64,000 bases of DNA. Origin: Nonomuraea sp. NBC_00507. Its GTDB lineage: Bacteria > Actinomycetota > Actinomycetes > Streptosporangiales > Streptosporangiaceae. Where the stretch lies: NCBI RefSeq assembly GCF_036013525.1, contig NZ_CP107853.1, positions 5,146,001 through 5,210,000 of the forward strand, written 5' to 3'. The notes under the pieces are model-generated. The model did not search any database, had not been told where the DNA came from, and worked only from the letters and a program-made list of their open reading frames with translations. Positions 49,044 to 58,035 of the stretch are shown here, in pieces (within the stretch, counting starts at the first letter, position 1; each line of letters starts with the position of its first letter). The translations under genes and the position numbers were made by a program.

Positions 49044-51833
49044 ATGCGGGGACGCGAACGTGAATGGCGCCACGTCGACGGCCTGCTGCGCGCGCTGCGC
49101 CGGCGTGGCGGGACCCTCCTGGTCGACGGCGAGCCGGGCGCGGGCAAGAGCCGCCTGCTCGGCGAGGCCGCCGCCGCGGCCTCCGCGCGGGGCATCGCCG
49201 TGGTGCGGAGCGGTGTGGCGGTGCTGGGGGAGCTCGTTCCGTGCGGCGTGCTGCTGGAGGCGCTCGAGTTGGGCGCCGAGCCCGACGACGCCGCGCCCGT
49301 CGGCTCAGGAACGCGGCTGCTGGACCGGCTGAAGACGGCCTTCCACGCCAGGGCGCCGGTCCTGGCCGTGCTCGACGACCTGCACCGCGCGGACCCGGCG
49401 ACGCTGATAACCCTCCACACCCTGCACGGCCTCCTCGCCGACCGGCCCGTCGGCTGGTTGCTGAGCCGCTCGACCGCGGTGCGAGCCGGTCCTGCGGCCG
49501 CGCTGTTCGACCTGCTGGAGCGGCATGGAGCCGCGCGGACGACACTCGCCCCGCTCTCCACGGATGCCGCCACGGCGCTGGCCGCGGACACCCTCGGGGA
49601 ACGTCCCGACGCGGCCACGCAGGCGCTCGTGGCGAGCGCCGGCGGCAATCCGCTGCTGATCATCGAACTCCTCACCGGACTCCGCGACGAAGGCCTGCTC
49701 GGGACGGCCGGGCCGGGCGCGCCTCTGCCGGCCCGGCTGCGAGCCGTGGTGCGGAGCTGGATCGACCCGCTGAGCGCGGAGGCCAGGAGCCTGGTGGAGA
49801 CTGCCGCGGTGCTCGGCGGCTCGCTGTCGCTCCAGCACGCCGCGTCGCTGCTGGGCACCACGCCGGCCGGGCTGCTCCCGGCGATGGAAGAGTCCACGGC
49901 GGCGGGCGTCCTCGTCGTGACCGCGCACGGCCTCGCCTTCCGCCACGAACTGGTCGGGGACGTCGTCGCCGCGTGGGTCCCGCCGCCCGTGCGGCAGGCG
50001 CTGCATGAGCAGTTCGGCGTGATCGAGGAGACGACCGGTCCCGCCGTGGCGGGACCGGCCGTCGCCGCCATGGAGTCCGCGATCGCCGCAGGGCGGCTGC
50101 GAGAGGCCGAGCGGGTGGTCAGGAGGCGCCTCGCCGATCACGGCTCCGTATCCGACGTGTCTGAGTCCGGCACCCTGTCCGACGTGTCTGAGTCCGGCAC
50201 CCTGTCCGACGTGTCTGAGTCCGGCACCCTGTCCGACGTGTCTGAGTCCGGCACCCTGTCCGACGTGTCCGAGTCCGGCACCCTGTCCGACGTGTCCGAG
50301 TCCGGCACCCTGCCCGGCATGCCCGAGCTGCGATCCCTGCTGTCGGAGATCATGTACCTGAGCGGGCGGGGTGAGGAGGCGGTCAGGGAGGCCGAGACGG
50401 TGCTGGCCGTTCCCGGCCTGCCCCAGCACGTCCGCGACCGGGCCATCCTCGTCCGGCTGTACGCCGTCACGCGGAAGCGAAGCGGCGGCGCCGCGGCGGC
50501 GTACGCGAGTGAGGTTGTCGAGGAGCGGTCCCGGCACGGTCCCGCGGCCACGGCCGCCGCGCTGATCGCCCTCGCCACGGCCGCACGGGAGGAAGGCAGG
50601 TTCGCGGACGCGCTGGCGCTGGCCGAGGACGCCGGCCGGCTGAAGGAGGGCGACCGCTACGAAGTGCGCCTCACCACGGCCGCCATCCTCACGGACGTCC
50701 GCCGGCTCGACGAGGCCAGGGCCATGCTCCGGCAGGCACGTAAAGAGATGTTCGCCGGCGGCCATCTGGCCTGGGCCGCGGACGCCTCGGCGCTGGAAGC
50801 CCGCGCCGAGCTGGCCGCGGGCCGGCTCGACAGCGCGGCAGGCGAGGCCGAGCGCGCGCTGGACCTCGCCGGAGCGCTCGACACGCCCCTGACTGCCACG
50901 GTGGCACGCTCGGCGCCCGGCTCTGCGCCCGGCTCTGCGCCCGGCTCGGCGCCCGGCTCGGCGCCCGGCACGAGGGCAGGCATGGTGGCCGGGGCTGTGC
51001 TGGCCGCCGTGGCGCTGCGGCGTGGCGACCTGCGCGAGGCGGCACGACAGGTCGCCGAGCCGCCCGAGGGATCGCTGGAGTCACGTACCCGTCACGCCCT
51101 GCTGGCCGCGCAGATCACCGAGGCCCGCGACGGCCCGCATAGCGCCATGACCCTGCTCGCCGGCCTCTCCCGCCCGCTGGCGCTCGCCATGGAGCCGACG
51201 GCCGCCCCGTGGCTGGTGAGGGTCGCGCTCGGCGCGGGCGACCGATCGGCGGCCGAGTCCGCTGCCGCCGCGGCGGAAGCAATCAGCCGGGCCAACACGG
51301 GGTTCCCCGCGCTCGCCGCGTCCGCCGCGCACGCCCGGGGCCTGCTCGACGGCGACCGGGACGCTCTCGCGCTGGCCGCCGGGCAGGCCGTGGACACGTG
51401 GGCGCGCGCCTCCGCGGAGGAGGATCTCGGCGTGGCGCTCGAGAAGGCCGGGCAGCGTGAGGAGGCGGCCGGCAGCCTGGAGCGCGCCCTCGCGGGGTAC
51501 GTCGAGACGGGATCCGTCAGGGACGCTGCCCGCATCCGGCAGCGGCTGCGCGGCATGGGGGTACGCCACCGGCACTGGAACTCCGCCAAACGGCCGGACT
51601 CAGGCTGGGACAGCCTCACCGAGACCGAGCACACCGTTTCCCTGCTGGTCGTGGACGGTTGGACCAACCGGCAGATCGCCGAGCAGATGTTCATCAGCGT
51701 GCACACGGTCACGTTCCATTTGCGGCAGGTCTACCGCAAGCTGAGCATCAACTCGCGCGTCGAGCTCGCACGTCTCGCGGTCGCGCAGGGGCGGGTCGAC
51801 CCCGGCCGGGCGCGGGAAGGAAGACGGGGCTGA
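49044..51833 (+). CDS. Large LuxR-family (LAL-type) ATPase transcriptional regulator
   Basis: A 929-residue regulator. ATG 49044 has GGAGG at 49032-49036, seven bases away; the ATG at 48993 has a site only one base away and is unlikely. The P-loop is GEPGAGKS (29-36) and Walker B is VLAVLDDLH. TPR-like helices fill the middle and a LuxR HTH (about 855-910, TNRQIAEQMFISVHTVTFHL) ends it. The helical region is interrupted by six copies of a 9-residue unit (370-423) and five copies of SAPG (623-642). It may control the divergent SDR operon. LAL regulators often sense catabolic or antibiotic-related inducers. Confidence 0.92.
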   Translation: MRGREREWRHVDGLLRALRRRGGTLLVDGEPGAGKSRLLGEAAAAASARGIAVVRSGVAVLGELVPCGVLLEALELGAEPDDAAPVGSGTRLLDRLKTAFHARAPVLAVLDDLHRADPATLITLHTLHGLLADRPVGWLLSRSTAVRAGPAAALFDLLERHGAARTTLAPLSTDAATALAADTLGERPDAATQALVASAGGNPLLIIELLTGLRDEGLLGTAGPGAPLPARLRAVVRSWIDPLSAEARSLVETAAVLGGSLSLQHAASLLGTTPAGLLPAMEESTAAGVLVVTAHGLAFRHELVGDVVAAWVPPPVRQALHEQFGVIEETTGPAVAGPAVAAMESAIAAGRLREAERVVRRRLADHGSVSDVSESGTLSDVSESGTLSDVSESGTLSDVSESGTLSDVSESGTLSDVSESGTLPGMPELRSLLSEIMYLSGRGEEAVREAETVLAVPGLPQHVRDRAILVRLYAVTRKRSGGAAAAYASEVVEERSRHGPAATAAALIALATAAREEGRFADALALAEDAGRLKEGDRYEVRLTTAAILTDVRRLDEARAMLRQARKEMFAGGHLAWAADASALEARAELAAGRLDSAAGEAERALDLAGALDTPLTATVARSAPGSAPGSAPGSAPGSAPGTRAGMVAGAVLAAVALRRGDLREAARQVAEPPEGSLESRTRHALLAAQITEARDGPHSAMTLLAGLSRPLALAMEPTAAPWLVRVALGAGDRSAAESAAAAAEAISRANTGFPALAASAAHARGLLDGDRDALALAAGQAVDTWARASAEEDLGVALEKAGQREEAAGSLERALAGYVETGSVRDAARIRQRLRGMGVRHRHWNSAKRPDSGWDSLTETEHTVSLLVVDGWTNRQIAEQMFISVHTVTFHLRQVYRKLSINSRVELARLAVAQGRVDPGRAREGRRG
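50151..50312 (+). repeat. In-frame 27-bp minisatellite, six copies
   Basis: Six head-to-tail copies of tccgacgtgtctgagtccg plus 8 bases encode SDVSESGTL. Copies 1-4 are identical; copies 5 and 6 share one synonymous T-to-C change. A decayed seventh unit (PGMPEL) follows. Near-identity indicates recent expansion. Confidence 0.97.
50910..50969 (+). repeat. In-frame 12-bp minisatellite, five copies
   Basis: Five copies of tcggcgcccggc, two with TCT for TCG, encode SAPG repeats in the same regulator. They form a flexible linker between helical segments. Confidence 0.95.
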
Positions 51834-51936
51834 CTACACGTCTGGGGGATGTGGCCGGGAAGCGCCAGGAGCAGGGTCGAAACTGTAGGCACAGGACGTC
51901 TCCGCATGTCTTGGCATGGGGAGGAGAGGAGGAGCC

Positions 51937-52413
51937 GTGTCTCACATGGTGTCGTCGACTCTCATCACGACCAACAAGGAACCGATCGCGACCTATCGCA
52001 GTTACCAGGAAGCCCAGAAGACCGTCGACTTCCTGTCCGACCACGGGTTCCCCGTCAAGGGCACACTCATCGTCGGTGTCGGGCTCCGCTCGATCGAGCA
52101 GGTCGTGGCGCGCATGACGTACCTGCGCGCGGCCGGCTGGGGCGCGCTGAGCGGAGCCTGGTTCGGGCTCCTCATCGGCCTGTTCTTCGCGATCTTCACG
52201 GCCACGGCCATGCCACAGATAGCCCTGGTGCTGTACGGGCTGCTGTGGGGTGCGGTGGCCGGAGCGATCTTCGGCCTGATCGCCCACTCGGTGCACGGCG
52301 GTCGCCGGGACTTCGTCTCGGAATCCGGCCTGGTCGCTGACAAGTACGAGGTCCTCGTCGACTCCGATCACGCGGCCAAGGCCCACGAGCTCCTCGGGAA
52401 GACGCCTCACTAG
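51937..52413 (+). CDS. General stress protein (GlsB/YflT-like N-terminal domain) membrane protein
   Basis: A 158-residue protein. The N-terminus (IATYRSYQEAQKTVDFLSD, KGTLIVGVGL) matches the general-stress-protein 17M-like domain. Two glycine-rich membrane segments follow (GALSGAWFGLLIGLFFAIF and LLWGAVAGAIFGLIA). GTG 51937 is favoured by GGAGGAG three to nine bases upstream; ATG 51946 is possible. Members are common and functionally poorly known. It converges with the CBS-domain gene at 52486. Confidence 0.88.
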   Translation: MSHMVSSTLITTNKEPIATYRSYQEAQKTVDFLSDHGFPVKGTLIVGVGLRSIEQVVARMTYLRAAGWGALSGAWFGLLIGLFFAIFTATAMPQIALVLYGLLWGAVAGAIFGLIAHSVHGGRRDFVSESGLVADKYEVLVDSDHAAKAHELLGKTPH

Positions 52414-52485
52414 GCCGCTCGTTCGGGGAGTGGGGGGTTGCGGGGCGCACCAACCCGTTGATGAACGTGCTGGTGCACCTCCGTA

Positions 52486-52917
52486 TCACGACGGCGCGTA
52501 GACCCGGTGGACGAACTCGGCGAGCTTGTTGTCCGGCAGTTCCTTCGCCAGGTCCGACTCGCTGACCATACCGACGATCCGGTGGTTGTCGATCACCGGC
52601 AGGCGCTTGATCTGGTGCTTCTCCATCTTCTGCAGCGCCTCTTCGACGCTGCTGTGGGCATCCACCCAGACCAGCCCGTGGGCGAGTTCGCTTGCCGTGG
52701 TCCGGTCGAGGTCCTTGCCCTCGGCGCAGCACTTGATCACGATGTCCCGGTCGGTGATGATGCCCTTGAGCCGGTCGTCGTCACCGCAGATCGGCAACGC
52801 GCCGACCCCCAGGTCGCGCATCATCTGCGAGGCCCGGCGCAGGCTGTCGCTCGCGCCGATGCACTGCGCTCCCTGGTGCATCACGTCCTGAACCGTCTTG
52901 CCTTGCGTTGTGCCCAT
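52486..52917 (-). CDS. CBS-domain protein
   Basis: A 143-residue protein made of two CBS motifs (TVQDVMHQGAQCIGASDSL...KGIITDRDIV and TASELAHGLVWVDAHSS...IVGMVSESDL). Such stand-alone pairs bind adenine nucleotides and act as energy or stress sensors; Mycobacterium Hrp1 is a comparison. ATG 52917 follows GGGAGG. Beside the general stress protein, dormancy or stress function is likely. Confidence 0.93.
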   Translation of the reverse strand: MGTTQGKTVQDVMHQGAQCIGASDSLRRASQMMRDLGVGALPICGDDDRLKGIITDRDIVIKCCAEGKDLDRTTASELAHGLVWVDAHSSVEEALQKMEKHQIKRLPVIDNHRIVGMVSESDLAKELPDNKLAEFVHRVYAPS

Positions 52918-53025
52918 TCTTTTTCGCCTCCCTGAGAAGAAGGATGGGATTTTCAGGGCACCCCTACCCAGCAGATTCCAGATCAGTGGTGGGCCGCCCG
53001 GCGAAATGCCCTGTGAACAGCGGAT

Positions 53026-54519
53026 ATGTTCGCCCAGGCCCTGGTTGTGGGGGTTGTCGTGGACGTGTGGCGTCGTTCTCCCGCGGTGACGGTCCCGCGT
53101 CCTGGCGCGGCCCTTGCCGCCCCCGAGCCCGCCGTGCGCCCGGTCGTGCTGCTGGCGGGGGTGAGCGTCCTGTACGGCGTGGCCCAGCTGTTGCTCGTCT
53201 CGCCGTATCTGGGCATCGGGTGGGACGAGGCCGTGTACGCCAGCCAGGTCGCCCCGCACGCGCCGCCTGCCGTGTTCAGCGCACCACGGGCGCGGGGCGT
53301 GCCGCTCCTGGTCGCCCCCGTGGTGGCGGTGACCGATTCGGTGTTCGTGCTGCGCCTGTATCTGACGGTGCTCTCGGTGGCGGCCCTGTTCGGGGCGTTC
53401 TACGTCTGCCTGCGGGTGCGGGCCGATCATGTGGTGCCGCTGGCCGCCCTGCTGTTCGGCGGCTGCTGGCTGACGGTGTTCTACGGCAACCAGGCCATGC
53501 CCAACCTGTACGTCGCGCTGGCCGCCGTCGCGGCCACCGGTTTCCTCGTCCTGGCCGGGCGTTCCCGGCCGGCACCGGTGGGGCTGGCGGCAACGCTGGC
53601 CGTCATGTCGTTGATGCGGCCATCCGACGCGCTGGTCGCCGCGGCGGCCCTGGCGGTGGGGGCGCTCGCCCTGGTGCCCCGCCGCCTGCCGGCCGTGCTG
53701 GCCGCCATCGTGGCCGGACTGGCGGTGGGGTGGGGCCAGTGGGCGATCGAGGCGCAGGCGAGCTTCGGCGGGTTCGCGACCCGGCTGCGGGACGCGGGCG
53801 AGCACAACGCCATGGGATGGAGCGTGTCGTTCCTCGAGCACGCCAGGGCGCTTGACGGGCCTACGCTGTGCCGGTTCGGCGCCGACTGTGGCCCGGTCTC
53901 CCCGGTGGCGCTCATCTGGTGGCTGGCCATCCCCATGATGGCCGCGCTCGGCCTGTGGGTGGCCTGGCGTGAGCACCGGCTGCCTCCGATGCTCCTGGCC
54001 GCGGGCACTGGTGTGGCGATGGCGCTGCCGTACCTGTTCTACGTGGACTACGCGGCGCCGCGCTTTCTGACGCCGGCGTACGCGCTGCTGTCGTTGCCGG
54101 TGGCGGAGGCGGCGGTGGCGGGACTGCGGCTGCGCCGCCTCGTCGCCGTGGCGGTGATCGCCGGACTGCTGGCGCACCTGGGGCTCCAGGGTGCGTACGC
54201 CTACGGGCATGGAGTCGGCAACCGTCACGGCAGGGACGACATCGGCCGGGCCGCGGCGGAGCTTCGCAGTCTGGGGGTGCGTCCGCCGTGCCTGATCTAC
54301 GGGGAGAACGGCGTGCAGATCGGCTACCTGCTCGGCTGCGACTCGCAAGGAGTCATCCAGCGCTTCGCGCAGCGACTCCCGGCCCGCATCCGTCAGGCGT
54401 TGGAAGGCCGGACGCAGGTGGTGGCGGTGCACAAGGATCTGCGGCTCCCGCCGTACATGCTGACCTGGGTTGAGACCGATCTGTCCGGTCCTTGGACGGC
54501 CAGGTTCGCCCGCCGTTGA
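53026..54519 (+). CDS. GT-C-type membrane glycosyltransferase-like protein
   Basis: A 497-residue polytopic membrane protein with about ten hydrophobic segments. The first outer loop has GIGWDEAVYASQ, an Asp-Glu motif like the catalytic site of GT-C (PMT/ArnT/GT39) transferases. The C-terminal ~100 residues form a soluble domain (PPCLIYGENGVQIGYLLGC). The donor would be a polyprenyl-phosphate sugar; acceptor unknown. The start is uncertain: ATG 53026 has no ribosome site, and GTGs near 53050-53065 are possible. Confidence 0.75.
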   Translation: MFAQALVVGVVVDVWRRSPAVTVPRPGAALAAPEPAVRPVVLLAGVSVLYGVAQLLLVSPYLGIGWDEAVYASQVAPHAPPAVFSAPRARGVPLLVAPVVAVTDSVFVLRLYLTVLSVAALFGAFYVCLRVRADHVVPLAALLFGGCWLTVFYGNQAMPNLYVALAAVAATGFLVLAGRSRPAPVGLAATLAVMSLMRPSDALVAAAALAVGALALVPRRLPAVLAAIVAGLAVGWGQWAIEAQASFGGFATRLRDAGEHNAMGWSVSFLEHARALDGPTLCRFGADCGPVSPVALIWWLAIPMMAALGLWVAWREHRLPPMLLAAGTGVAMALPYLFYVDYAAPRFLTPAYALLSLPVAEAAVAGLRLRRLVAVAVIAGLLAHLGLQGAYAYGHGVGNRHGRDDIGRAAAELRSLGVRPPCLIYGENGVQIGYLLGCDSQGVIQRFAQRLPARIRQALEGRTQVVAVHKDLRLPPYMLTWVETDLSGPWTARFARR

Positions 54520-54531
54520 GTGCGCACGTGG

Positions 54532-54556
54532 CCGGGCCGGAGGTCATCCGGCCCGG
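54532..54556. terminator. Bidirectional hairpin terminator
   Basis: A 9-bp GC stem (54532-54540 with 54548-54556), core gggccgg, with a 7-base loop between the convergent 53026 and 54567 genes. Confidence 0.7.
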
Positions 54557-54566
54557 GACAGGTTTC

Positions 54567-54986
54567 TCACCGCCTTCTTCTCGTCATGCCCATGCCCACG
54601 GTGACCAGGCCGAGGACGGTGATGATGGCGCCGACGATCACGTTGGTGGTGATCGCGCCGGCCGTGACGGCCTCGCCCCGGATCAGCCACGGGGCCACTA
54701 TGGTCCACAGGCCGATGAGCGGGGCGGTCCAGGCTATGCCGTACGTGCGGCCGAATGCCGAGCTGAAGCCCAGCGCCAGCAGCGCGACGGCGATCCCGGT
54801 GACCAGGTTGTTCACGGTGAGGGATCCGAGGTTGACGAATCCCACGATCCACGGCGACAGCGCCAGGAACAGTCCGGCTACCAGGGTCAGCCCGTCCGCC
54901 AGTTGAACGGCCGGATTGGCCGCGGCGACCTCGTACCTTTCCCGCATACGGATGATGTCGGGATGACTCTCCATCTCGCGGGTCAT
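54567..54986 (-). CDS. SPW-repeat membrane protein
   Basis: A 139-residue protein with four hydrophobic segments and two SPW-type motifs (LALSPWIVGF and TIVAPWLIRG), as in the SPW repeat family (PF03779). ATG 54986 follows GGAGGTGG. Function of the family is unknown. Confidence 0.88.
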   Translation of the reverse strand: MTREMESHPDIIRMRERYEVAAANPAVQLADGLTLVAGLFLALSPWIVGFVNLGSLTVNNLVTGIAVALLALGFSSAFGRTYGIAWTAPLIGLWTIVAPWLIRGEAVTAGAITTNVIVGAIITVLGLVTVGMGMTRRRR

Positions 54987-55072
54987 CGGTGACACCACCT
55001 CCCCCTCGCGATGACGGGACCTTTTCCCGTTTCCCCGGATCAAACTACCCAAGCCGGGCATACGCACTCGCG

Positions 55073-56041
55073 TTAGCGCATGTCCGCGGTCAGCAGGCCG
55101 TCCTCCCAGATGGCGCTGGCGCCGAAGTCCGCGCACGCACTGGTGAAGCGACGGCCCAGCCAGGCGCGTTCGTCCCCCTCGGCCAGGACGGTCCGGGCGT
55201 ACTCGAGCTTGAGCGGAACGGCCCGCAACCGCACCGGGCCGAGCTCGTCGACCGTCACCAGGAACAGGAACGACAGGTCGTTGCGCAGCTCGGGATCCAC
55301 GATGTAGTCGTCGAGGAAGTCACCCATGTCGTACAGGACCGGCGGCGCGAGGCCGTGCACCACGTGCGCGGAGTGGCCGGCGACCAGGCTCGCTCCGGCA
55401 TCGACCAGGGTCGTGGCGGCGGCGCTGATGTAGGGCTGCGGACCGGCCGTCATGTTGGGACCCCAATGGGGCGTCACCAGCACGGCGTCCGCCTCCGCGC
55501 GCATCGCGGCCACCGCGTCCGTCAGCCAGGACGGCACCCCGGAGGACAGGTCCGCGTAGGCCACGCCCGGCCGGTCGGGGCGGGCCGCGTAGTCCAGCGG
55601 ATGATCGGTCGCGCCGATGACGCCGATGCGCAGTCCCCGCACGGACAGGACGACCGGCTGCCGCGCCTGCGCCTCGTCGGCGCCTGCGCCCACCGCGTGG
55701 ACCTCCACGCGTTCCAGGTGCGCGCGGGTGTCGAGCAACGCGTCGTAGCCGTAGTCGAGCGCGTGGTTGTTGGCCAGCGTGACGCAGCTGACACCGATCT
55801 CGGCGAGCAGGTCCGCGGCCTGCGGGGGCGCGCGGAAGTGGAACGGCTTGCCGGGCGAGAGCCAGGGGCTGCCACGGTCGGAGATGCAACATTCGAGGTT
55901 CAGCACGATCGCGTCGGCCTCGGCGAGGTGCTCGCGGACTCCGTCCGACAGGTACGCGTCCGGATCCGTGGACGCGGCCAGCAGGTCGGCCACGCCGCGG
56001 CCGAGCATGGTGTCGCCCGCCAGCGCAAGCGTGACAGTCAC
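55073..56041 (-). CDS. CapA-family (PGA_cap) metallophosphatase-like protein
   Basis: A 322-residue protein of the CapA/poly-gamma-glutamate capsule type: LALAGDTMLGRGV, LNLECCISDRG, SCVTLANNHALDYG, VTPHWGPN and GHSAHVVHG. This is the calcineurin-like fold that can bind metals. GTG 56041 with AGGGGA is preferred; GTG 56059 or a longer form with a membrane start is possible. No capB or capC gene is adjacent, so a polyglutamate role is doubtful. Confidence 0.85.
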   Translation of the reverse strand: MTVTLALAGDTMLGRGVADLLAASTDPDAYLSDGVREHLAEADAIVLNLECCISDRGSPWLSPGKPFHFRAPPQAADLLAEIGVSCVTLANNHALDYGYDALLDTRAHLERVEVHAVGAGADEAQARQPVVLSVRGLRIGVIGATDHPLDYAARPDRPGVAYADLSSGVPSWLTDAVAAMRAEADAVLVTPHWGPNMTAGPQPYISAAATTLVDAGASLVAGHSAHVVHGLAPPVLYDMGDFLDDYIVDPELRNDLSFLFLVTVDELGPVRLRAVPLKLEYARTVLAEGDERAWLGRRFTSACADFGASAIWEDGLLTADMR

Positions 56042-56237
56042 GAGGGTCCCCTGCCTCACGAGGGCCCGTCCAAACCCGCTCCACCAGGCTAAACAGCAGG
56101 CCATCAGCGGCAAAACCCCGGTCAAGGCGGTGCGCCTCGCCGGCGGCGATCTGCGCAGCCGGCTCTGGCGGGTCCCGTGATTGTCCCGGTCGCTCGGGTA
56201 GGGGCGAGCGGTAGTCGCGAGAACGGGGAGAACGGTC

Positions 56238-56471
56238 ATGAGCCGTATCGGGGAATGGCTGAGAAAAGCGGAGAGCTTCGCCAGAGGGCACTCCAAGCAG
56301 GCCGATCACCTGCTGGACCGGGTCGAGCGGTTCGCGAAGGAGCGGACCGGACACAAGTACGACCGGCACATCGAGAAGGGGACCGACGCGGTGCAGCGTC
56401 GCTACGGTGGCGCGTCCCGGCGCGGCAGGCCCCGGGGCCACGACCAGAACCCTCCCGGCCCGCAGGGCTGA
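56238..56471 (+). CDS. Antitoxin-like protein (MT0933/Rv0909 family)
   Basis: A 77-residue charged helical protein: [39 protein letters not shown]. This is the pattern of the MT0933-like antitoxin family (PF14013). No toxin gene is adjacent, so it is an orphan or not part of a toxin-antitoxin pair. A basic, Gly/Pro-rich tail could bind nucleic acid. Confidence 0.8.
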   Translation: MSRIGEWLRKAESFARGHSKQADHLLDRVERFAKERTGHKYDRHIEKGTDAVQRRYGGASRRGRPRGHDQNPPGPQG

Positions 56472-56547
56472 CGCCGATGGGGGAGGCCGTCCGCAGGCTC
56501 AGCCGCGGGCGGTCTCCTCGTACGTCCGCTCCCGGTACGGTGATCCC

Positions 56548-58035
56548 ATGGTCACCGGGGGATTGCTGGTCGCGGGCACCACGTCGGACGCGGGCAAGAG
56601 CGTGGTCACCGCCGGCATCTGCCGCTGGCTGGCCCGCCAGGGCGTGCGCGTCGCGCCCTTCAAGGCCCAGAACATGTCGCTCAACTCCTACGTCACCGCG
56701 GAGGGCGCCGAGATCGGCCGGGCCCAGGCGATGCAGGCGCAGGCCGCGGGCCTGGAGCCCGTGGCGGACATGAATCCGATCCTGCTCAAGCCCGGCAGCG
56801 ACCGCCGCAGCCAGGTCGTCCTCATGGGCCGGCCCGTCGCGGACGTGGACGCGACGGAATACGGCACGCTCAGGGACCTGCTGCGGACCGCGGCGCTGGA
56901 GGCGCTCGGCCGGCTGCGCGAGCAGTACGACGTGGTGGTGTGCGAGGGCGCCGGCAGCCCGGCCGAGATCAACCTGCGCCGCGGTGACATCGCCAACATG
57001 GGCCTGGCCAGGGCCGCCGGCCTGCCGGTCGTCGTGGTCGGCGACATCGACAGGGGAGGGGTGTTCGCCGCCTTCTACGGCACGGTGGGCCTCCTCGACG
57101 CCGAGGACCAATCCCACATTTCCGGTTTTGTCATCAACAAGTTCCGCGGTGCCAAGGAGCTGCTGGAGCCGGGGCTCGACATGCTCAGGCAACTGACCGG
57201 GCGCCCGGTATACGGCGTGCTGCCCTGGCTCGACGGGCTCTGGCTGGACGTCGAGGACTCCCTGGCCCTGGACGGCCGCCGGGTCGCCGCCCGCGCCCCG
57301 CACGGCAGGCAGACGCTGCGGGTGGCGGTGGTGCGGCTGCCGCGGATCTCCAACTTCACCGACCTGGACGCGCTGGCCGCCGAGCCCGGCGTCGTGGTGC
57401 GCTTCGTGAGCGAGCCCGCCGAGCTGGACGACGCCGACCTGGTGGTGCTGCCCGGGTCGCGGGCCACGGTGGACGACCTGGCCTGGCTGCGGGCGCGGGG
57501 GCTGGCTGCGGCGATCATCGGCAGGAAGGGGCCCGTGCTCGGGATCTGCGGCGGGTTCCAGATGCTCGGGCGCGAGATCGTCGACCACGTCGAGTCGGGC
57601 GCCGGCACGGTCGAAGGACTCGGCCTGCTGCCCGTACGGGTCGCGTTCGAGGGGGAGAAACGGCTCGGCCGTCCGGAGGGCAGCGCCTACGGGCACCCGG
57701 TGCGCGCGTACGAGATCCACCACGGCCGGGCCACGGTGGAAGGCGGCGAGCCGTTCCTCGACGGCTGCCGGGCCGGCGACGTCTGGGGGACCACGTGGCA
57801 CGGCGCCATGGAGAACGACGCGTTCCGCCACGCGTTCCTGGCCGACGTGGCCGAGCGGGCCGGGCGCGACTTCGTCCCGGCTCCCGGGACGGACTTCGCC
57901 GCGCTCAGGGAGGAGCGGCTGGACGCGCTCGGCGACCTCGTGGAGCGGCACCTCGACACGGAGGCGCTGCTCCGCCTCATCCAGCACGGCCCGCCTGAGG
58001 TCCCTTTTCTCCCACCGGGAGCCGTTGGGCGCTGA
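56548..58035 (+). CDS. cobQ: Cobyric acid synthase
   Basis: A 495-residue CobQ/CbiP. The N-terminal ATP domain has [15 protein letters not shown] and the strongly conserved [10 protein letters not shown]. The glutamine amidotransferase-like part has the nucleophile Cys334 in [10 protein letters not shown] and His418 in [10 protein letters not shown]. It amidates adenosylcobyrinic diamide at four carboxylates. No other cobalamin gene is in the window. ATG 56548 has only a weak ribosome site. The last 59 bases overlap the convergent acyltransferase gene. Confidence 0.95.
   Translation: MVTGGLLVAGTTSDAGKSVVTAGICRWLARQGVRVAPFKAQNMSLNSYVTAEGAEIGRAQAMQAQAAGLEPVADMNPILLKPGSDRRSQVVLMGRPVADVDATEYGTLRDLLRTAALEALGRLREQYDVVVCEGAGSPAEINLRRGDIANMGLARAAGLPVVVVGDIDRGGVFAAFYGTVGLLDAEDQSHISGFVINKFRGAKELLEPGLDMLRQLTGRPVYGVLPWLDGLWLDVEDSLALDGRRVAARAPHGRQTLRVAVVRLPRISNFTDLDALAAEPGVVVRFVSEPAELDDADLVVLPGSRATVDDLAWLRARGLAAAIIGRKGPVLGICGGFQMLGREIVDHVESGAGTVEGLGLLPVRVAFEGEKRLGRPEGSAYGHPVRAYEIHHGRATVEGGEPFLDGCRAGDVWGTTWHGAMENDAFRHAFLADVAERAGRDFVPAPGTDFAALREERLDALGDLVERHLDTEALLRLIQHGPPEVPFLPPGAVGR

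Noticed and set aside
50138..50578. Antisense frame with repeated SDTSDRVPD
   Set aside because: It is only the complement of the 27-bp coding repeat.
52447..52476. GCACCA/TGGTGC hairpin as a terminator between the 51937 and 52486 genes
   Set aside because: The stem is six bp with an 18-base loop and no U tract, too weak to call.
52918..54432. Long upstream extension of the CBS-domain frame
   Set aside because: It is antisense to the GT-C-like gene; the CBS gene has a good start and ribosome site at 52917.
56472..56547. Cobalamin riboswitch upstream of cobQ
   Set aside because: The gap is only 76 bases and shows no B12-box-like element.
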